A DNA stretch of 64,000 bases from Mesorhizobium sp. CU3 (GCF_006442965.1 NZ_VFWX01000003.1:248001-312000), one strand, 5' to 3'; counted from the first letter of the stretch, positions 35,825 through 44,828 are shown. Notes: generated by a model from the letters alone, not told the origin. Translations and numbers: made by a program.

Positions 35825-36083
35825 AGGCGATCAGGCGCGCCGCTTGAGGCTTGGCGGGCAGCACCGAGCCATGCGGGTCGGATGTCGAGGTCATGGCGCC
35901 ACGTTCGACCCAGGCCTGGAGATCGTCGACGGCGTAGACGACGCGACCGCCGAGTTTGCGATAGGCGGGACCGGTCCCATAGGTGCGGTGCTTTTCCAGC
36001 GTGCGCGCCGAGAGACTGAGGAAATGCGCAGCTTCCGAAGTGCGCAGGTAGCGCGGCGGCAATGGCGCGGCGTCTTCGTTCAT
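35802..36083 (-). CDS. Helix-turn-helix protein, excisionase/RdfS-like
   Basis: A 93-residue AlpA/MerR-like DNA-binding protein: RYLRTSEAAHFLSLSARTLE then KHRTYGTGPAYRKLGGRVVY. In ICEMlSymR7A a small HTH protein, the recombination directionality factor RdfS, opens the repA-traF-rlxS operon and is activated by FseA; this gene has the same size, type and position. The assignment is by context. GGAAGGAG precedes ATG 36083. No integrase gene that it could direct is visible in the window. Confidence 0.8.
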   Translation of the reverse strand: MNEDAAPLPPRYLRTSEAAHFLSLSARTLEKHRTYGTGPAYRKLGGRVVYAVDDLQAWVERGAMTSTSDPHGSVLPAKPQAARLIAYAGRERR

Positions 36084-36768
36084 GGGTGTCTCCTTCCAGT
36101 CGCTGCGATTGAACGGCGATCGACGGCAAGGATGGAGGATGAGGAGGACGGTGATCAGGTGCGCAATTGAGGGACAGTTTTTCGCACCGCGCGGGCTGGC
36201 TCCCGGTTGCCGCCTCGTCGGCAGCAGAACTACGCCTGCTCTATCAGATTGCCCGACACATTTGACGATTTCTGGCCTGCCGACCGGCTTCTGCGCCAAG
36301 CGGACCCATTCGAGATGCCGTCCCGAAAGGCAACCAATTTGACCCAGGCTTAGCCGTCATGCGGAACAACTCGTTGATCGTGCAGGGTCGGCTCCGAACG
36401 GAGCGAAGCGAACGGCCATCCATAGAGTGGAGGTTATGGCTGACCACCGGTCGAATCTCCCTCTGTGATGGACTTCGACAAACCTTTGGAACCAGCAGCC
36501 AAAGCCACGGTTCGGGGGAGGACGTTACAGGTGAGAGGCGGGTTTCAAATATGCGTTCCGCTTATGGCACGACGACGGAACGCTCCCGACCATCCGGGAC
36601 GAGGCACGAACCGAGGCCCGGCTCACGTCGCCTAGGCGATTGACGATGGCAAAGCATTCCCTGGAGCGCCCGGCGCGGTGGCGAGCGCTGCACCAAGCGG
36701 GCGCCCAGATGCAAACTGACGCAGCCGACAACAGGTGCTATCGACGGTCTATCGACGTAGAAGGCCGC
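36084..36768. other. Intergenic region upstream of the transfer operon
   Basis: No convincing gene in 685 bases. It should hold the promoter of the leftward excisionase-repA-traF operon. A hairpin GCGTTCCG (36553) / CGGAACGC (36576) with a 15-base loop is the only clear structure. Short open frames here lack ribosome-binding sites and family motifs. Confidence 0.5.
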
Positions 36769-36981
36769 ATGACAGCGAAAGCGACTTACGATTCGGATGC
36801 GGGTACGTTCACGCTTGAGAAAGGCATCTGGCGAGGAACATTCCCGATCGCTGATTTGCCGAAGTGGTCGGATTTCTATCGTCGCCAGATCGAGCGATAT
36901 CCGGCGCATGCTGCCAACTACGCGCCTGACATGAAGGCGCTTCAGGATCTTGCTTTGCGGATCGGCGCCAAAACGGACTGA
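36769..36981 (+). CDS. Small hypothetical protein
   Basis: A 70-residue soluble protein (MTAKATYDSDAGTFTLEKGI, PKWSDFYRRQIERYPAH). GAAGGCCGC before the ATG is a good Shine-Dalgarno, and the composition is protein-like with balanced charges and spaced aromatics. I do not recognise a family. It is rightward, opposite to the transfer operon. Confidence 0.5.
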   Translation: MTAKATYDSDAGTFTLEKGIWRGTFPIADLPKWSDFYRRQIERYPAHAANYAPDMKALQDLALRIGAKTD

Positions 36982-37782
36982 TCGCAGGCTCGTGCATCAC
37001 CGGGCAAGCGGTATTTGTGAGGCCGAGAACAACTCAGCTTCGCCCTACACCTGCCAGGTAGTTTCCTGTCGCTTGAGGGATTGCTGTTCACTGTTCAGCT
37101 CGTCAAATACGCGGCCGAGCATCGAGACCTGTGAAGAGCCGAAGGGGCGACTTCGTTCGCTCGTTGTGGGACCGGCATTTAGCGCTCCAAACGAATTGTC
37201 GCTACGCACTAGATAACAAAAAGCCCGCCGGCCGGGGCCAGCGGGCGAGTTGTGGGCCTCGGACCCGCCAGGACCGAGAGCCCCTCATAGCACACTGCAG
37301 CGCTTGGGAACCTTCACATATGTGGTGCCTGCTGACCAAAGAGGTGGCTGAAGTCCGATGTCCACGCGCATTGGTCCATATCACGCAACCCATGGCGCGG
37401 CATTGCGCAGCGCTGGGCGAGCGCGTCCCTTCATCGCCAGTCCAGGATGCCCGCCAATTCGCCAGGAGGCGGGCATCCACCCTCTTCAAGCAGGTTATGG
37501 ACGGCCCTGCTTACGCTTCAGCTGGTCGAGCCCACGTCGTTTCCTGAGTGACATTGCGGGTGTCATAGACCGCACCTAGCTCGCGGTGAACCTCGCCCAA
37601 CTCGGCTGTGGACAAGGTCGCCCGCTGTCAGCCCGTTTCGGCTCCAGTCATCATTGCTGATGGCGTTGCCTTCCCGGATATCAAAACCGCGCTCTCCAGG
37701 CGCAGCCGATCTGCGAACTGTGGGGCTGGCCCCTCTCTTTTTCCATACGGCCACGGTGGCTGCAGGCATCGGGATTGACATG
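36982..37782. other. Intergenic stretch with one leftward terminator
   Basis: About 800 bases without a gene I can support. The only firm element is the hairpin at 37223-37246 listed separately. Possible open frames in this stretch have no start signals or recognisable motifs. Confidence 0.4.
37218..37246 (-). terminator. Rho-independent terminator, leftward
   Basis: GCCCGC and GCGGGC arms extended by GGCC/GGCC-type pairs, followed on the minus strand by TTTTT. No annotated gene ends just before it, so it may end an unseen small RNA or act as back-up for transcripts that pass the stronger terminator at 37788. Confidence 0.65.
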
Positions 37783-37813
37783 AAAAGCGCCTCGCCCGGG
37801 ACCGGGCGAGGCG
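37783..37813 (-). terminator. Strong rho-independent terminator after the second DUF736 gene
   Basis: CGCCTCGCCCGG and its exact complement (12 bp, loop GA) at 37788-37813, followed on the minus strand by a TTTT run. It lies 10 bases after the DUF736 stop. Confidence 0.85.
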
Positions 37814-37822
37814 TTCTTCAGT

Positions 37823-38149
37823 TCACTCGCCGTTGCGGCGGCTGGGGCGGGACCAGATGAGGCTGTGGCCCTCGCCTTCCTCGTCGGCGAAGAGGTTAGC
37901 GTAGATCGGAGCGGTGAAGCTCGGATCGTCCAGTTTGAGGCCGAGATAATCGCGACCCTCGGTGGAGCGCTTTGACCAGGCGGCGCCGATCTCGGCCTTG
38001 CCGACCACCACGCGGTGGCTTGGGGCATTCTCGCCGCTGGCCCGGGTGTCGGGGACGATGCGCACGCCCTTGGCCTGGACGCTGAGGGTGACGATCTCGC
38101 CGGTGAACTCGTTCGCATTGGTCTTCTTGAAAGTGCCGATGGTAGCCAT
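37823..38149 (-). CDS. DUF736 family protein (second copy)
   Basis: A 108-residue DUF736 protein (MATIGTFKKTNANEFTGEIV, GAAWSKRSTEGRDYLGLKLD). It shares the IGxF start, GAAW and the DYL..x.DDP block with the copy at 33365 but is quite diverged, so this is not a recent duplication. Transcribed alone or after a possible tiny frame, then terminated at 37788. Role in ICE biology unknown. Confidence 0.88.
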   Translation of the reverse strand: MATIGTFKKTNANEFTGEIVTLSVQAKGVRIVPDTRASGENAPSHRVVVGKAEIGAAWSKRSTEGRDYLGLKLDDPSFTAPIYANLFADEEGEGHSLIWSRPSRRNGE

Positions 38150-38151
38150 TT

Positions 38152-38334
38152 TCAGTCTCCGTTCTCTTCGTTTTCGAGCCCGCACCATGCGACCTCGATG
38201 GCGATCGAGAGGCCGGAGGCGACCGCCGCCGCATCGCTTGCGACCGCAGCAGAGCGCAGGATGGCGCAGGCGCGCGTTTCTTGGTTGCGCGAGGAATGGG
38301 CTATGCCCAGGGGAAGAAACGCGCGACGCGCCAT
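38152..38334 (-). CDS. Possible small protein upstream of DUF736
   Basis: A 60-codon frame ending 2 bases before the DUF736 start (MARRAFLPLGIAHSSRNQET, alanine-rich middle, end LENEENGD). The close spacing suggests coupling, but there is no Shine-Dalgarno and no family is recognised. Confidence 0.3.
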   Translation of the reverse strand: MARRAFLPLGIAHSSRNQETRACAILRSAAVASDAAAVASGLSIAIEVAWCGLENEENGD

Positions 38335-38694
38335 TGCGGCATAGGCGGTCGAGGCTTTAGCCGTCCTTCGGCCAGATCAGCCGCTCGAGAGGCTCTTGGT
38401 GCGCTCTGTAAAATGATGAAGCGAGGCGATGGCGCCATCTGCGCCCGAAGAGATGATAGGAGATCGTTTCGTCGGCAGTGAGTGTCTACCATGGCCTGAC
38501 TGGGCTGCACCTTTGCTCTGGCCCAAGCGCGCACGATGGCAAATCTCGGGTGTCCTATTTGGCAGATAGGCCGACTGTCAGCTCATGGGCCTCGCGAATT
38601 GGATAGCTGCCATAGCGGTCGAGACTTGACGGCGGCTTCTGGCCTCAGCGGCGCGCTATCAAGAGGCGGCCCACAAGGCGGGCACCCAACGTCC
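38335..38694. other. Intergenic stretch between the DUF2285 gene and the second DUF736 region
   Basis: About 360 bases. I see no gene, terminator or repeat I can support. Confidence 0.4.
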
Positions 38695-39327
38695 TCAGGA
38701 ATGCCGTCGCCTCGCGCGCAGCAATTGGCGATAGCCACGCTCGACCATCTTCACACCATCGCGCACGAGGCGATGCGTCTGGTAGCGGAAAGCCGAGTCG
38801 TGCCAGTCGGCGGCGCTGACCAGCCGACGGCCGAACAAGACGGTTGCGACTTCGAAGTGGGATGCCTGCTGCTCCCTGCCATCGAGGCATCGCAGCATGT
38901 GGCCCAGGCGCCGGCGCTGGGCCGCGGTCAAGCGAGCATCCGGAAGGTGCTGTCTATGGATTGAACGGATGAAGCGCTCGATAGCTTCAAGCCGGTCCTG
39001 CGCCATATCGTCGAGGGGTATGATGGCGGCGAGCGGTTCGCCTTGTTTGGTGGCTCCGCGAAGCGCCAGTTGCGTCCCGCCCGGCGAAGAGCGCATATGA
39101 AGGCCAACCTCGTCTTGCCGACCTGAGACCAGTGCGACCTCGAAGGCCCTGCCCTTTCTTGCTTGCAGATCCGGCGGAACCGCCACGAGATTAACGATCC
39201 AAGGGTCGGTCTGAGGCGCCCAATAGATCGCCTGCTCGACAGCGGATAGGTCAGGCCTGGCGGCGAAACTGTAAACCCCAGCGCTTTCGCAAAGCGCGCA
39301 TCGCCTTAGCCGATCGGGAGGCGGCAA
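38695..39327 (-). CDS. DUF2285 half of an FseA-like excision activator
   Basis: The frame is open from 39327, but coding similarity starts near 39264 (AARPDLSAVEQAIYWAPQTD), immediately where the DUF6499 half ends. The C-terminal region (ARLTAAQRRRLGHMLRCLDG ... TVLFGRRLVSAADWHDSAFR ... LVRDGVKMVERGYRQLL) is the DUF2285 domain. No independent start with a Shine-Dalgarno is evident. In ICEMlSymR7A the matching genes msi172 and msi171 are joined by a programmed +1 frameshift to make FseA, which activates excision genes. Here the fused product would be about 249 residues. Confidence 0.85.
   Translation of the reverse strand: MPPPDRLRRCALCESAGVYSFAARPDLSAVEQAIYWAPQTDPWIVNLVAVPPDLQARKGRAFEVALVSGRQDEVGLHMRSSPGGTQLALRGATKQGEPLAAIIPLDDMAQDRLEAIERFIRSIHRQHLPDARLTAAQRRRLGHMLRCLDGREQQASHFEVATVLFGRRLVSAADWHDSAFRYQTHRLVRDGVKMVERGYRQLLRARRRHS
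39251..39268 (-). other. Candidate programmed +1 frameshift site
   Basis: On the minus strand the DUF6499 frame reads CAG TTT CGC CGC CAG GCC TGA. Slipping from TTT to TTC at TTT-C (39268-39265) moves the ribosome +1 into the DUF2285 frame; Phe-tRNA with anticodon GAA pairs better with UUC than UUU. A TGGGG stretch lies about 6 bases upstream, possibly acting like the internal Shine-Dalgarno of prfB. The stop follows four codons later. Confidence 0.6.
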
Positions 39328-39445
39328 AGTCTAGTTGATACTGCGGGTTGCGTCGCAGGAATTCCCAGGCAATCTCATCGGCGGCGGCGCCTTTGACGAA
39401 GGCATATGCCTGTGGGTCACGCCACTGCGATGTATCCGGCTTCAT
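39251..39445 (-). CDS. DUF6499 half of an FseA-like excision activator
   Basis: A 64-residue frame: MKPDTSQWRDPQAYAFVKGA, then EIAWEFLRRNPQYQLDF, then LRKRWGLQF. This is the DUF6499 (transcriptional regulator) domain that normally precedes DUF2285. GAAGGGAAG gives a strong start at 39445. The frame stops at 39251, while the second half continues in the +1 frame. The overlap and frame relation match the msi172/msi171 pair of Mesorhizobium. Confidence 0.85.
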   Translation of the reverse strand: MKPDTSQWRDPQAYAFVKGAAADEIAWEFLRRNPQYQLDFAASRSAKAMRALRKRWGLQFRRQA

Positions 39446-39699
39446 CTCGTTCTTCCCTTCTCAGGGATTTGATAGGTGGCCGCTGCGGCAAGTGAAATCC
39501 TTGGATTCCGTCATTGACGAATGATGAGGCGGCGGACGAACGTCCGCGACGGCGAAGGTCAATGCGCAGTTCGAGAGCAGGCATCTCGGATGAGGTGTGC
39601 TGGGACAAGGGTGTTCAGGTTGCCATGGGAACGGCGACCTCGTAGCGAGGCCAGCCGTACAACGCGCAGATCTGGGAAATGCTTTTCGATCACTGGGTG
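39446..39699. other. Promoter-side gap of the FseA-like gene
   Basis: This should hold the promoter of the DUF6499 gene. I looked for a TraR/LuxR-type palindrome and did not find a convincing one. Confidence 0.35.
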
Positions 39700-40010
39700 G
39701 TGAGGAGGGTCAGCGAAACCTTGCCTTTCTCGCGGGGCCGGCAGACGAAGCGATCAGGCGTTCCGGTTTTGCCATTGGTGCGATGTAGGCCTCGCCGAGG
39801 ATGACTGTCCCCCCGGCACATCTTCCATTCTGGTATCAGCTTTGCCGACCGCGACGCTTTTCATGTCGATCACGAGATTGCTGATGTCCGCGGATTTCTC
39901 TTGCAGCGCCAACTGCCCTATCGTTTTGCATACCGTGATGGCCGGCACGTCGGACGTTTGAGCCTGTGCGCTTCCCTAGAGCAGCGCGCAGCCAACCGAT
40001 GCCGCCGATG
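39700..40010 (-). pseudogene. Decayed gene for a small secreted protein
   Basis: On the minus strand a signal-peptide-like stretch (AASVGCALL, stop, GSAQAQTSDVPAITV) runs into CKTIGQLALQEKSADISNLV, IDMKSVAVGKADTRMEDVPG and, after a one-base slip, TVILGEAYIAPMAKPERLIA. Stops in the leader and the frame change near 39812 mean it is not expressed as one protein. The reading is by eye; the family is not recognised. Confidence 0.45.
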
Positions 40011-40040
40011 ATTAGACCCACATTTTGCTAATCCCAAAGC

Positions 40041-40062
40041 AAAAGCCCGCGTCGCCGCGGGC
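40041..40062 (-). terminator. Rho-independent terminator after csbD
   Basis: GCCCGCG-TCGC-CGCGGGC hairpin followed on the minus strand by TTTTG, 25 bases after the CsbD stop. Confidence 0.8.
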
Positions 40063-40087
40063 TCAATGCTAGTCGAATATCCGACAG

Positions 40088-40279
40088 TCAGGCCTTGTCG
40101 ACGAGGTTCTTCACGGCGTCCTTGACTTTGCCCCTTGCGACCTGCCCTTTACCTTTTGTTTCCTGCACTTTGCCCTTGGCCTGCTCCTCGTGGTTGTCCG
40201 CGGTCTTTCCGAGAACCTGGCGGGCCTTTCCAACGATCTCGTTGGCTTTACCCTTAACCTTGTCCGATGTGCTTCCCAT
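40088..40279 (-). CDS. CsbD family stress-response protein
   Basis: A 63-residue, very hydrophilic protein rich in Lys/Gly (MGSTSDKVKGKANEIVGKAR, QAKGKVQETKGKGQVARGKV). CsbD proteins are general-stress proteins of unknown mechanism. GAAGGGAG precedes the ATG at 40279, and a terminator follows. It lies 124 bases after the RND pump gene and may be read from that operon or its own promoter. Confidence 0.88.
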   Translation of the reverse strand: MGSTSDKVKGKANEIVGKARQVLGKTADNHEEQAKGKVQETKGKGQVARGKVKDAVKNLVDKA

Positions 40280-40403
40280 AAACGGCTCCCTTCTTAGCGT
40301 GAGATATTCACTTCGCAAGAGAACCTCCTTCGCAACAATTGGTTCCACTTCCAGGAAGACGGCCGCAAAATGGGAAGCGGAGGGCGCTAGGCTGCGGCGT
40401 CAT

Positions 40404-43400
40404 CTACGCCGTTGGGGCCTTAGATGCGACGATTGCTGGTTTCCGAACTCGGTCCAGCGTCAAGTAGATAACCGGCGTCGTGAACAGCGTGAGCAGTTGG
40501 CTCACAATCAATCCACCGACGATCGCGTAGCCGAGCGGCTGGCGGATTTCAGCTCCGGCGCCATGTCCAAGCATGAGCGGTATTCCGCCGAGGATCGCGG
40601 CTGTCGTTGTCATAAGAATCGGCCTGAACCTGAGGACAGCTGCCTCCCGGATTGCATCGACACTGGACGCGCCTTTTGCTTCGGCTGTGATCGCGAAATC
40701 CACCAGCATGATCCCGTTCTTCTTGACGATGCCGATAAGCAGTATGACGCCGATCATGGCGACCAGGCTGAAGTCCAAACCTGCCAGCATCAGAGCTCCG
40801 AGCGCTCCAAGCGCGGCAGATGGCAGCGTGGACAAGATTGTGAGGGGATGGACGAAGCTCTCGTAGAGGGTGCCCAGGATCAGATAGACCACCACCAGTG
40901 AGGCGGCGATCAGCAGTGGCACGGTCGAGAGCGATTCCTGAAAGGCTTGAGCGCTCCCGGCAAAGGAGCCTGCAAGTGATGTTGGGGGCTGCAGATTTTT
41001 GAACGCATCCGTGACTGCGACCGTCGCTGTTCCGAGCGAAGCCCCTTGTGCGAGGTTGAACGAAATCGTAGTGGCCGGGAATTGGCCTTGGTGGTTGATC
41101 GATACCGGAGCGACGCTGTCGGTCGTCCAGTGGGCAATATTGCTAAGCGGTATCAAAGTGCCATCCGCCGCCTTCACGGAGAGCCTGTCCAGCGTCTGAA
41201 GGTCATGCTGGAGCCTGGGCAGAACCTCCAGAACGACATGGAAGGTATCGGTTTGTGTCGTGAACTGTGAGACCTGCCGCTGACCAAAGGCATCGTAAAG
41301 AGTGTCGTCAATCGTTTGAGGCGCAACGCCGAAGAGCGATGCCGCTGCGCGATCGATTTTGAGTGAAAGCGTCGGCGCAACCTTTTGCTGGTCGCTGGCG
41401 ACGTCGGTTACCTGCGGCAGAGCCTTGAGCGCATCGACGACTTTCGGAGCCCAGTGACCCAGTTCCTCGACATCGCTATCCTCGAGCGTGAATTGGTACT
41501 GCGTTCGCGCGGGCCGCGCGCCGATATTGATGTCCTGCGCTGCCTGCATGAAAAGCTGAATGCCCTCGACCTTGGCAAGCTCCGGCTTGAGCCGGGAGAT
41601 GACCTGTTGCGCGGAGACCGTTCTTTCCGACCTGGGCTTCAGGGTGATGTTGACATGTCCCTGGTTCAGCGCGTTGCCGCCATTGCCGCCGCCGATATCC
41701 ATAAAGACACTGTATACGGCCGGATCTTTGAGAACGACCTTGCTCAGTCGCTCCTGCAACTCGACCATCTTGGCGTAGGAGACTTCCGGAGATGCCTGGG
41801 AAAGGCCGCCGATGAACCCGGTGTCCTGATCAGGGAAGAACCCTTTTGGAATGATGATGAACAGCCAAGCGGTGGTTGCGAGGGTCGCAAAGAAGACGCC
41901 AAGCGTCAGCCACTGATGCCGCAAAACGCTATCTAACGAGCGCTCATAGGCATTCTGGAGGCCCGAAAAGGCGCGCTCACTCCAAAGGTAAAGCTTGCCG
42001 TGCTTCGTAGCCGCTGCAGGCTTGATAAGCCTGGCCGCCATCATCGGCGTCAGCGTCAGCGACACAACCGTCGATATGACAATTGCCAGCGTCAACGTCA
42101 TTGCAAATTCACGGAACAAGCGGCCGACGATACCGCCCATCAAGAGGATCGGGATCAACACGGCAACGAGCGACAGGCTTATCGAGATGATCGTGAAGCC
42201 GATTTCGCGTGAACCGCGCAAGGCAGCCGCCATGGGCGCCTCCCCATCTTCGATATGGCGGGTGATGTTTTCGAGCATCACGATCGCGTCGTCGACCACG
42301 AAGCCGACGGCGACGACAAGCGCCATCAGCGAAAGATTGTCGATGCTGAACCCAAGCAGATACATCGGCGCCGCGGCGCCAAGGAGCGCCAGAGGCAAGG
42401 TAACCGTGGGTATGAGGGTCGCACGCAGGTTGCGCAGGAAGATGAAGATGACCATCACGACCAATGCGATGGTGACCAGCAGCGTGAACTGAACGTCTCG
42501 GACCGAAGCGCGGATGGTTGTAGTCCGGTCTGTCACCAAAGCGAGTTTGATGGACTGCGGTAATGACGCTTGCAGCGCCGGCAAGGCTTCCTTCACCCGA
42601 TTGACGACCTCGATGACATTTGCGCCCGGCTGGCGAAACACATCGACGGCGATGCCGCGCTCACCATTGGTCCAATGCGCCATCTTGATGTCTTCTGGAC
42701 CCAGCACCGCCTGACCGATATCCCTGATGCGGATCGGCCCTCCATCGCGATAAGCAACGACGGCATCGCTCCAGCCGGCCGCATCGGTGATCTGGTCGTT
42801 GTCGTAGATCGGAAACGTCCGCGTCGGATCGTCGATATTGCCCTTGGGGCTGCTCACGCTGAGGCCGGAGATGGCAGACCGGACGTCTTCCAAAGTCACG
42901 CCGGCCGCACCGATGCGCCCGGGGTCGACCGAGATGCGGATCGCCGGCTTCTGCCGCCCGCCGATGTTGACCTGCGCCACACCCTGCATCTGGCTGATGC
43001 GTTGGGCAATGCGTGTCTCGACCAGTTCGTCGACTTCGATGAGAGGCAAGGTGTCGGAAGTGGCCGACAATTGCAGGATCGGAGCATCGGCTGGGTTCAC
43101 CTTCCTGAAGGTGGGCGGCGCCGGCAGATCCTTTGGCAATTGTCCGCTCGCGGCGGTGATCGCCGCCTGGACATCGCTGGCGGCTTGGTCGATGTCGCGA
43201 CTGAGATCGAACTGGACGGTGATTTCCGTCGATCCCAGTGAACTTGATGACGTCATTTCCGTGACACCGCTAACCTTGGAAAGCTGCGTCTCCAGTGGCT
43301 GGGCAACGGAGGATGCCATGGTTTCCGGCGCGGCCCCTGGCAGGTTGGCCGCCACCTGGATGGTTGGAAAGGCGATCTCGGGCAGCGCCGACACCGGAAG

Positions 43401-43562
43401 CAATGGATAGGCCGCGCCGCCGAGGAACAGAAAGCCGACCATCATCAAAGTGGTCGCGACCGGATGACGGATGAAATAGGCCGAGACACCCGCCAGCCTG
43501 GATTCCTTCGGGTTATCTGTTGGATCCTTTGCCGCGGTATTCGTTGCAGAACTGGCGCTCAT
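40404..43562 (-). CDS. RND family efflux transporter permease (MdtB/MdtC/MexF-like, HAE1)
   Basis: A 1052-residue inner-membrane pump with a single N-terminal helix (TTLMMVGFLFLGGAAYPLL), two large periplasmic loops and 11 further helices in two blocks. The proton-relay Asp pair is in VGFVVDDAIVMLENI. It is of the hydrophobe/amphiphile type rather than the metal (CzcA) type. It exports drugs or lipophilic compounds with the membrane fusion protein encoded 2 bases upstream. No outer-membrane channel gene is present, so TolC-like proteins from elsewhere are needed. Confidence 0.93.
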   Translation of the reverse strand: MSASSATNTAAKDPTDNPKESRLAGVSAYFIRHPVATTLMMVGFLFLGGAAYPLLPVSALPEIAFPTIQVAANLPGAAPETMASSVAQPLETQLSKVSGVTEMTSSSSLGSTEITVQFDLSRDIDQAASDVQAAITAASGQLPKDLPAPPTFRKVNPADAPILQLSATSDTLPLIEVDELVETRIAQRISQMQGVAQVNIGGRQKPAIRISVDPGRIGAAGVTLEDVRSAISGLSVSSPKGNIDDPTRTFPIYDNDQITDAAGWSDAVVAYRDGGPIRIRDIGQAVLGPEDIKMAHWTNGERGIAVDVFRQPGANVIEVVNRVKEALPALQASLPQSIKLALVTDRTTTIRASVRDVQFTLLVTIALVVMVIFIFLRNLRATLIPTVTLPLALLGAAAPMYLLGFSIDNLSLMALVVAVGFVVDDAIVMLENITRHIEDGEAPMAAALRGSREIGFTIISISLSLVAVLIPILLMGGIVGRLFREFAMTLTLAIVISTVVSLTLTPMMAARLIKPAAATKHGKLYLWSERAFSGLQNAYERSLDSVLRHQWLTLGVFFATLATTAWLFIIIPKGFFPDQDTGFIGGLSQASPEVSYAKMVELQERLSKVVLKDPAVYSVFMDIGGGNGGNALNQGHVNITLKPRSERTVSAQQVISRLKPELAKVEGIQLFMQAAQDINIGARPARTQYQFTLEDSDVEELGHWAPKVVDALKALPQVTDVASDQQKVAPTLSLKIDRAAASLFGVAPQTIDDTLYDAFGQRQVSQFTTQTDTFHVVLEVLPRLQHDLQTLDRLSVKAADGTLIPLSNIAHWTTDSVAPVSINHQGQFPATTISFNLAQGASLGTATVAVTDAFKNLQPPTSLAGSFAGSAQAFQESLSTVPLLIAASLVVVYLILGTLYESFVHPLTILSTLPSAALGALGALMLAGLDFSLVAMIGVILLIGIVKKNGIMLVDFAITAEAKGASSVDAIREAAVLRFRPILMTTTAAILGGIPLMLGHGAGAEIRQPLGYAIVGGLIVSQLLTLFTTPVIYLTLDRVRKPAIVASKAPTA

Positions 43563-43564
43563 CC

Positions 43565-44752
43565 CTAATGGCCCTCGGCCGAACCGTTGGCGGCAACGGC
43601 CTGATCGGCAGGCGCTGAGGTGTTGCCAGGACCGAGAACATGGACGGTGGAACCATCCGCAATCTGGCCAAGCCCGTCGAAGACGATGCTGTCATTGTCA
43701 GACAAGCCCTTCGTCACGATGGCCATTCCATCCGTCGTCACGGAGACGCTAACCGCGTGCCTGGCCGCCTTTTGGCTGCCGTCGATCACATACGCCGAGA
43801 GGCCATCGCTGCCGCGCGCCAGGGCCTTGTCGGGCACAACGATCCCATTCACCTTTGCCACCGTCAGCCTTGTTGCCACTGGCAGGCCAGGCCACAAGGC
43901 GCCGGATTTGTTGTCGAAGGTGGCGCGCAGACGGATGGAGCCGTTCGAGGCGTTCACGATGTTGTCCATGAGGTCCAGCTTGCCCCTGGCGAGCACCCGG
44001 CTGCCATCGGTCGCGATAGCTTCGACATCGGCGACGCCGTCTTTCATCGCTTGCTGGATTTCGCCGAAACGGTCACCGGGCGCGACAAAGACGACGCTGA
44101 TTGGATCAAGCTGGCTGATGGTCACCAGGCCATCCTGCGAGTTCGCGCTGACAACGCTGCCAATGCTTACCGACTTGAAGCCTGTCCTGCCGCCAATCGG
44201 CGCTCTGATCGTCGCGTAGCTGAGTTCCGTGTGAGCGCTTGCTATGGCGGCGTTGTCGGCCACGACAGTCGCCTCCAGCTGTGCCGCCGTCGCCTTCTTC
44301 GATTCGAAGTCCTGCGAGGAGACGACCTTTTTGTCGGCCAAGGCGGCGTAGCGCTCGAGATCGCTTTGTGCCGCGGCAAGGAGAGCCTGATCCTGGGCCT
44401 TTTTAGCGGTGGCGCCATCAAGCGTGGCCTGGAGCGCCCGTGGATCGAGTTTCGCCAGAACATCGTCCGCCTTGACGATGTCGCCCTCGGCGAAGTCGAT
44501 TTCCGTCACCTCGCCGTCGATCCTTGGCCGGACCGTCACGGATTGCGTAGCGGCAACGACGCCGATGCCTGCGATGATCCGTGGCACGACCCCTTTCCTT
44601 GCGGCGACCACGGTCACTGGCGTTGGCTCGGGCGTCACCGATTGCGTCGCCGCCTTTGAACTCGACCCCATTCCAGATTGGAATGCCCAGATACCTGCGC
44701 CAGCGCATAGCGCAAGCGCCGCAAACCCAAGAGCGACCCGACGCGTGGACAT
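43565..44752 (-). CDS. RND efflux membrane fusion protein (MdtA/HlyD-like)
   Basis: A 395-residue periplasmic adaptor with an N-terminal membrane anchor (VALGFAALALCAGAGIWAF), lipoyl/barrel-sandwich halves (VRPRIDGEVTEIDFAEGDIV, LSYATIRAPIGGRTGFKSVS) and a helical hairpin between them. GAGGA lies 9 bases before the ATG. It bridges the RND pump to an outer-membrane channel. It follows the ArsB-like gene by 76 bases. Confidence 0.92.
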   Translation of the reverse strand: MSTRRVALGFAALALCAGAGIWAFQSGMGSSSKAATQSVTPEPTPVTVVAARKGVVPRIIAGIGVVAATQSVTVRPRIDGEVTEIDFAEGDIVKADDVLAKLDPRALQATLDGATAKKAQDQALLAAAQSDLERYAALADKKVVSSQDFESKKATAAQLEATVVADNAAIASAHTELSYATIRAPIGGRTGFKSVSIGSVVSANSQDGLVTISQLDPISVVFVAPGDRFGEIQQAMKDGVADVEAIATDGSRVLARGKLDLMDNIVNASNGSIRLRATFDNKSGALWPGLPVATRLTVAKVNGIVVPDKALARGSDGLSAYVIDGSQKAARHAVSVSVTTDGMAIVTKGLSDNDSIVFDGLGQIADGSTVHVLGPGNTSAPADQAVAANGSAEGH

Positions 44753-44828
44753 TTTAGCTGATCCTCAAAGAAGTGCCTATGAACTCATGTGTCGCGATGA
44801 AAGTTCCCGAAGCGGCCGCGCTTGGCTG

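Noticed and set aside
37131..37547. Plus-strand frame of 138 codons
   Set aside because: It spans a strong leftward terminator hairpin, has no Shine-Dalgarno and shows no motif.
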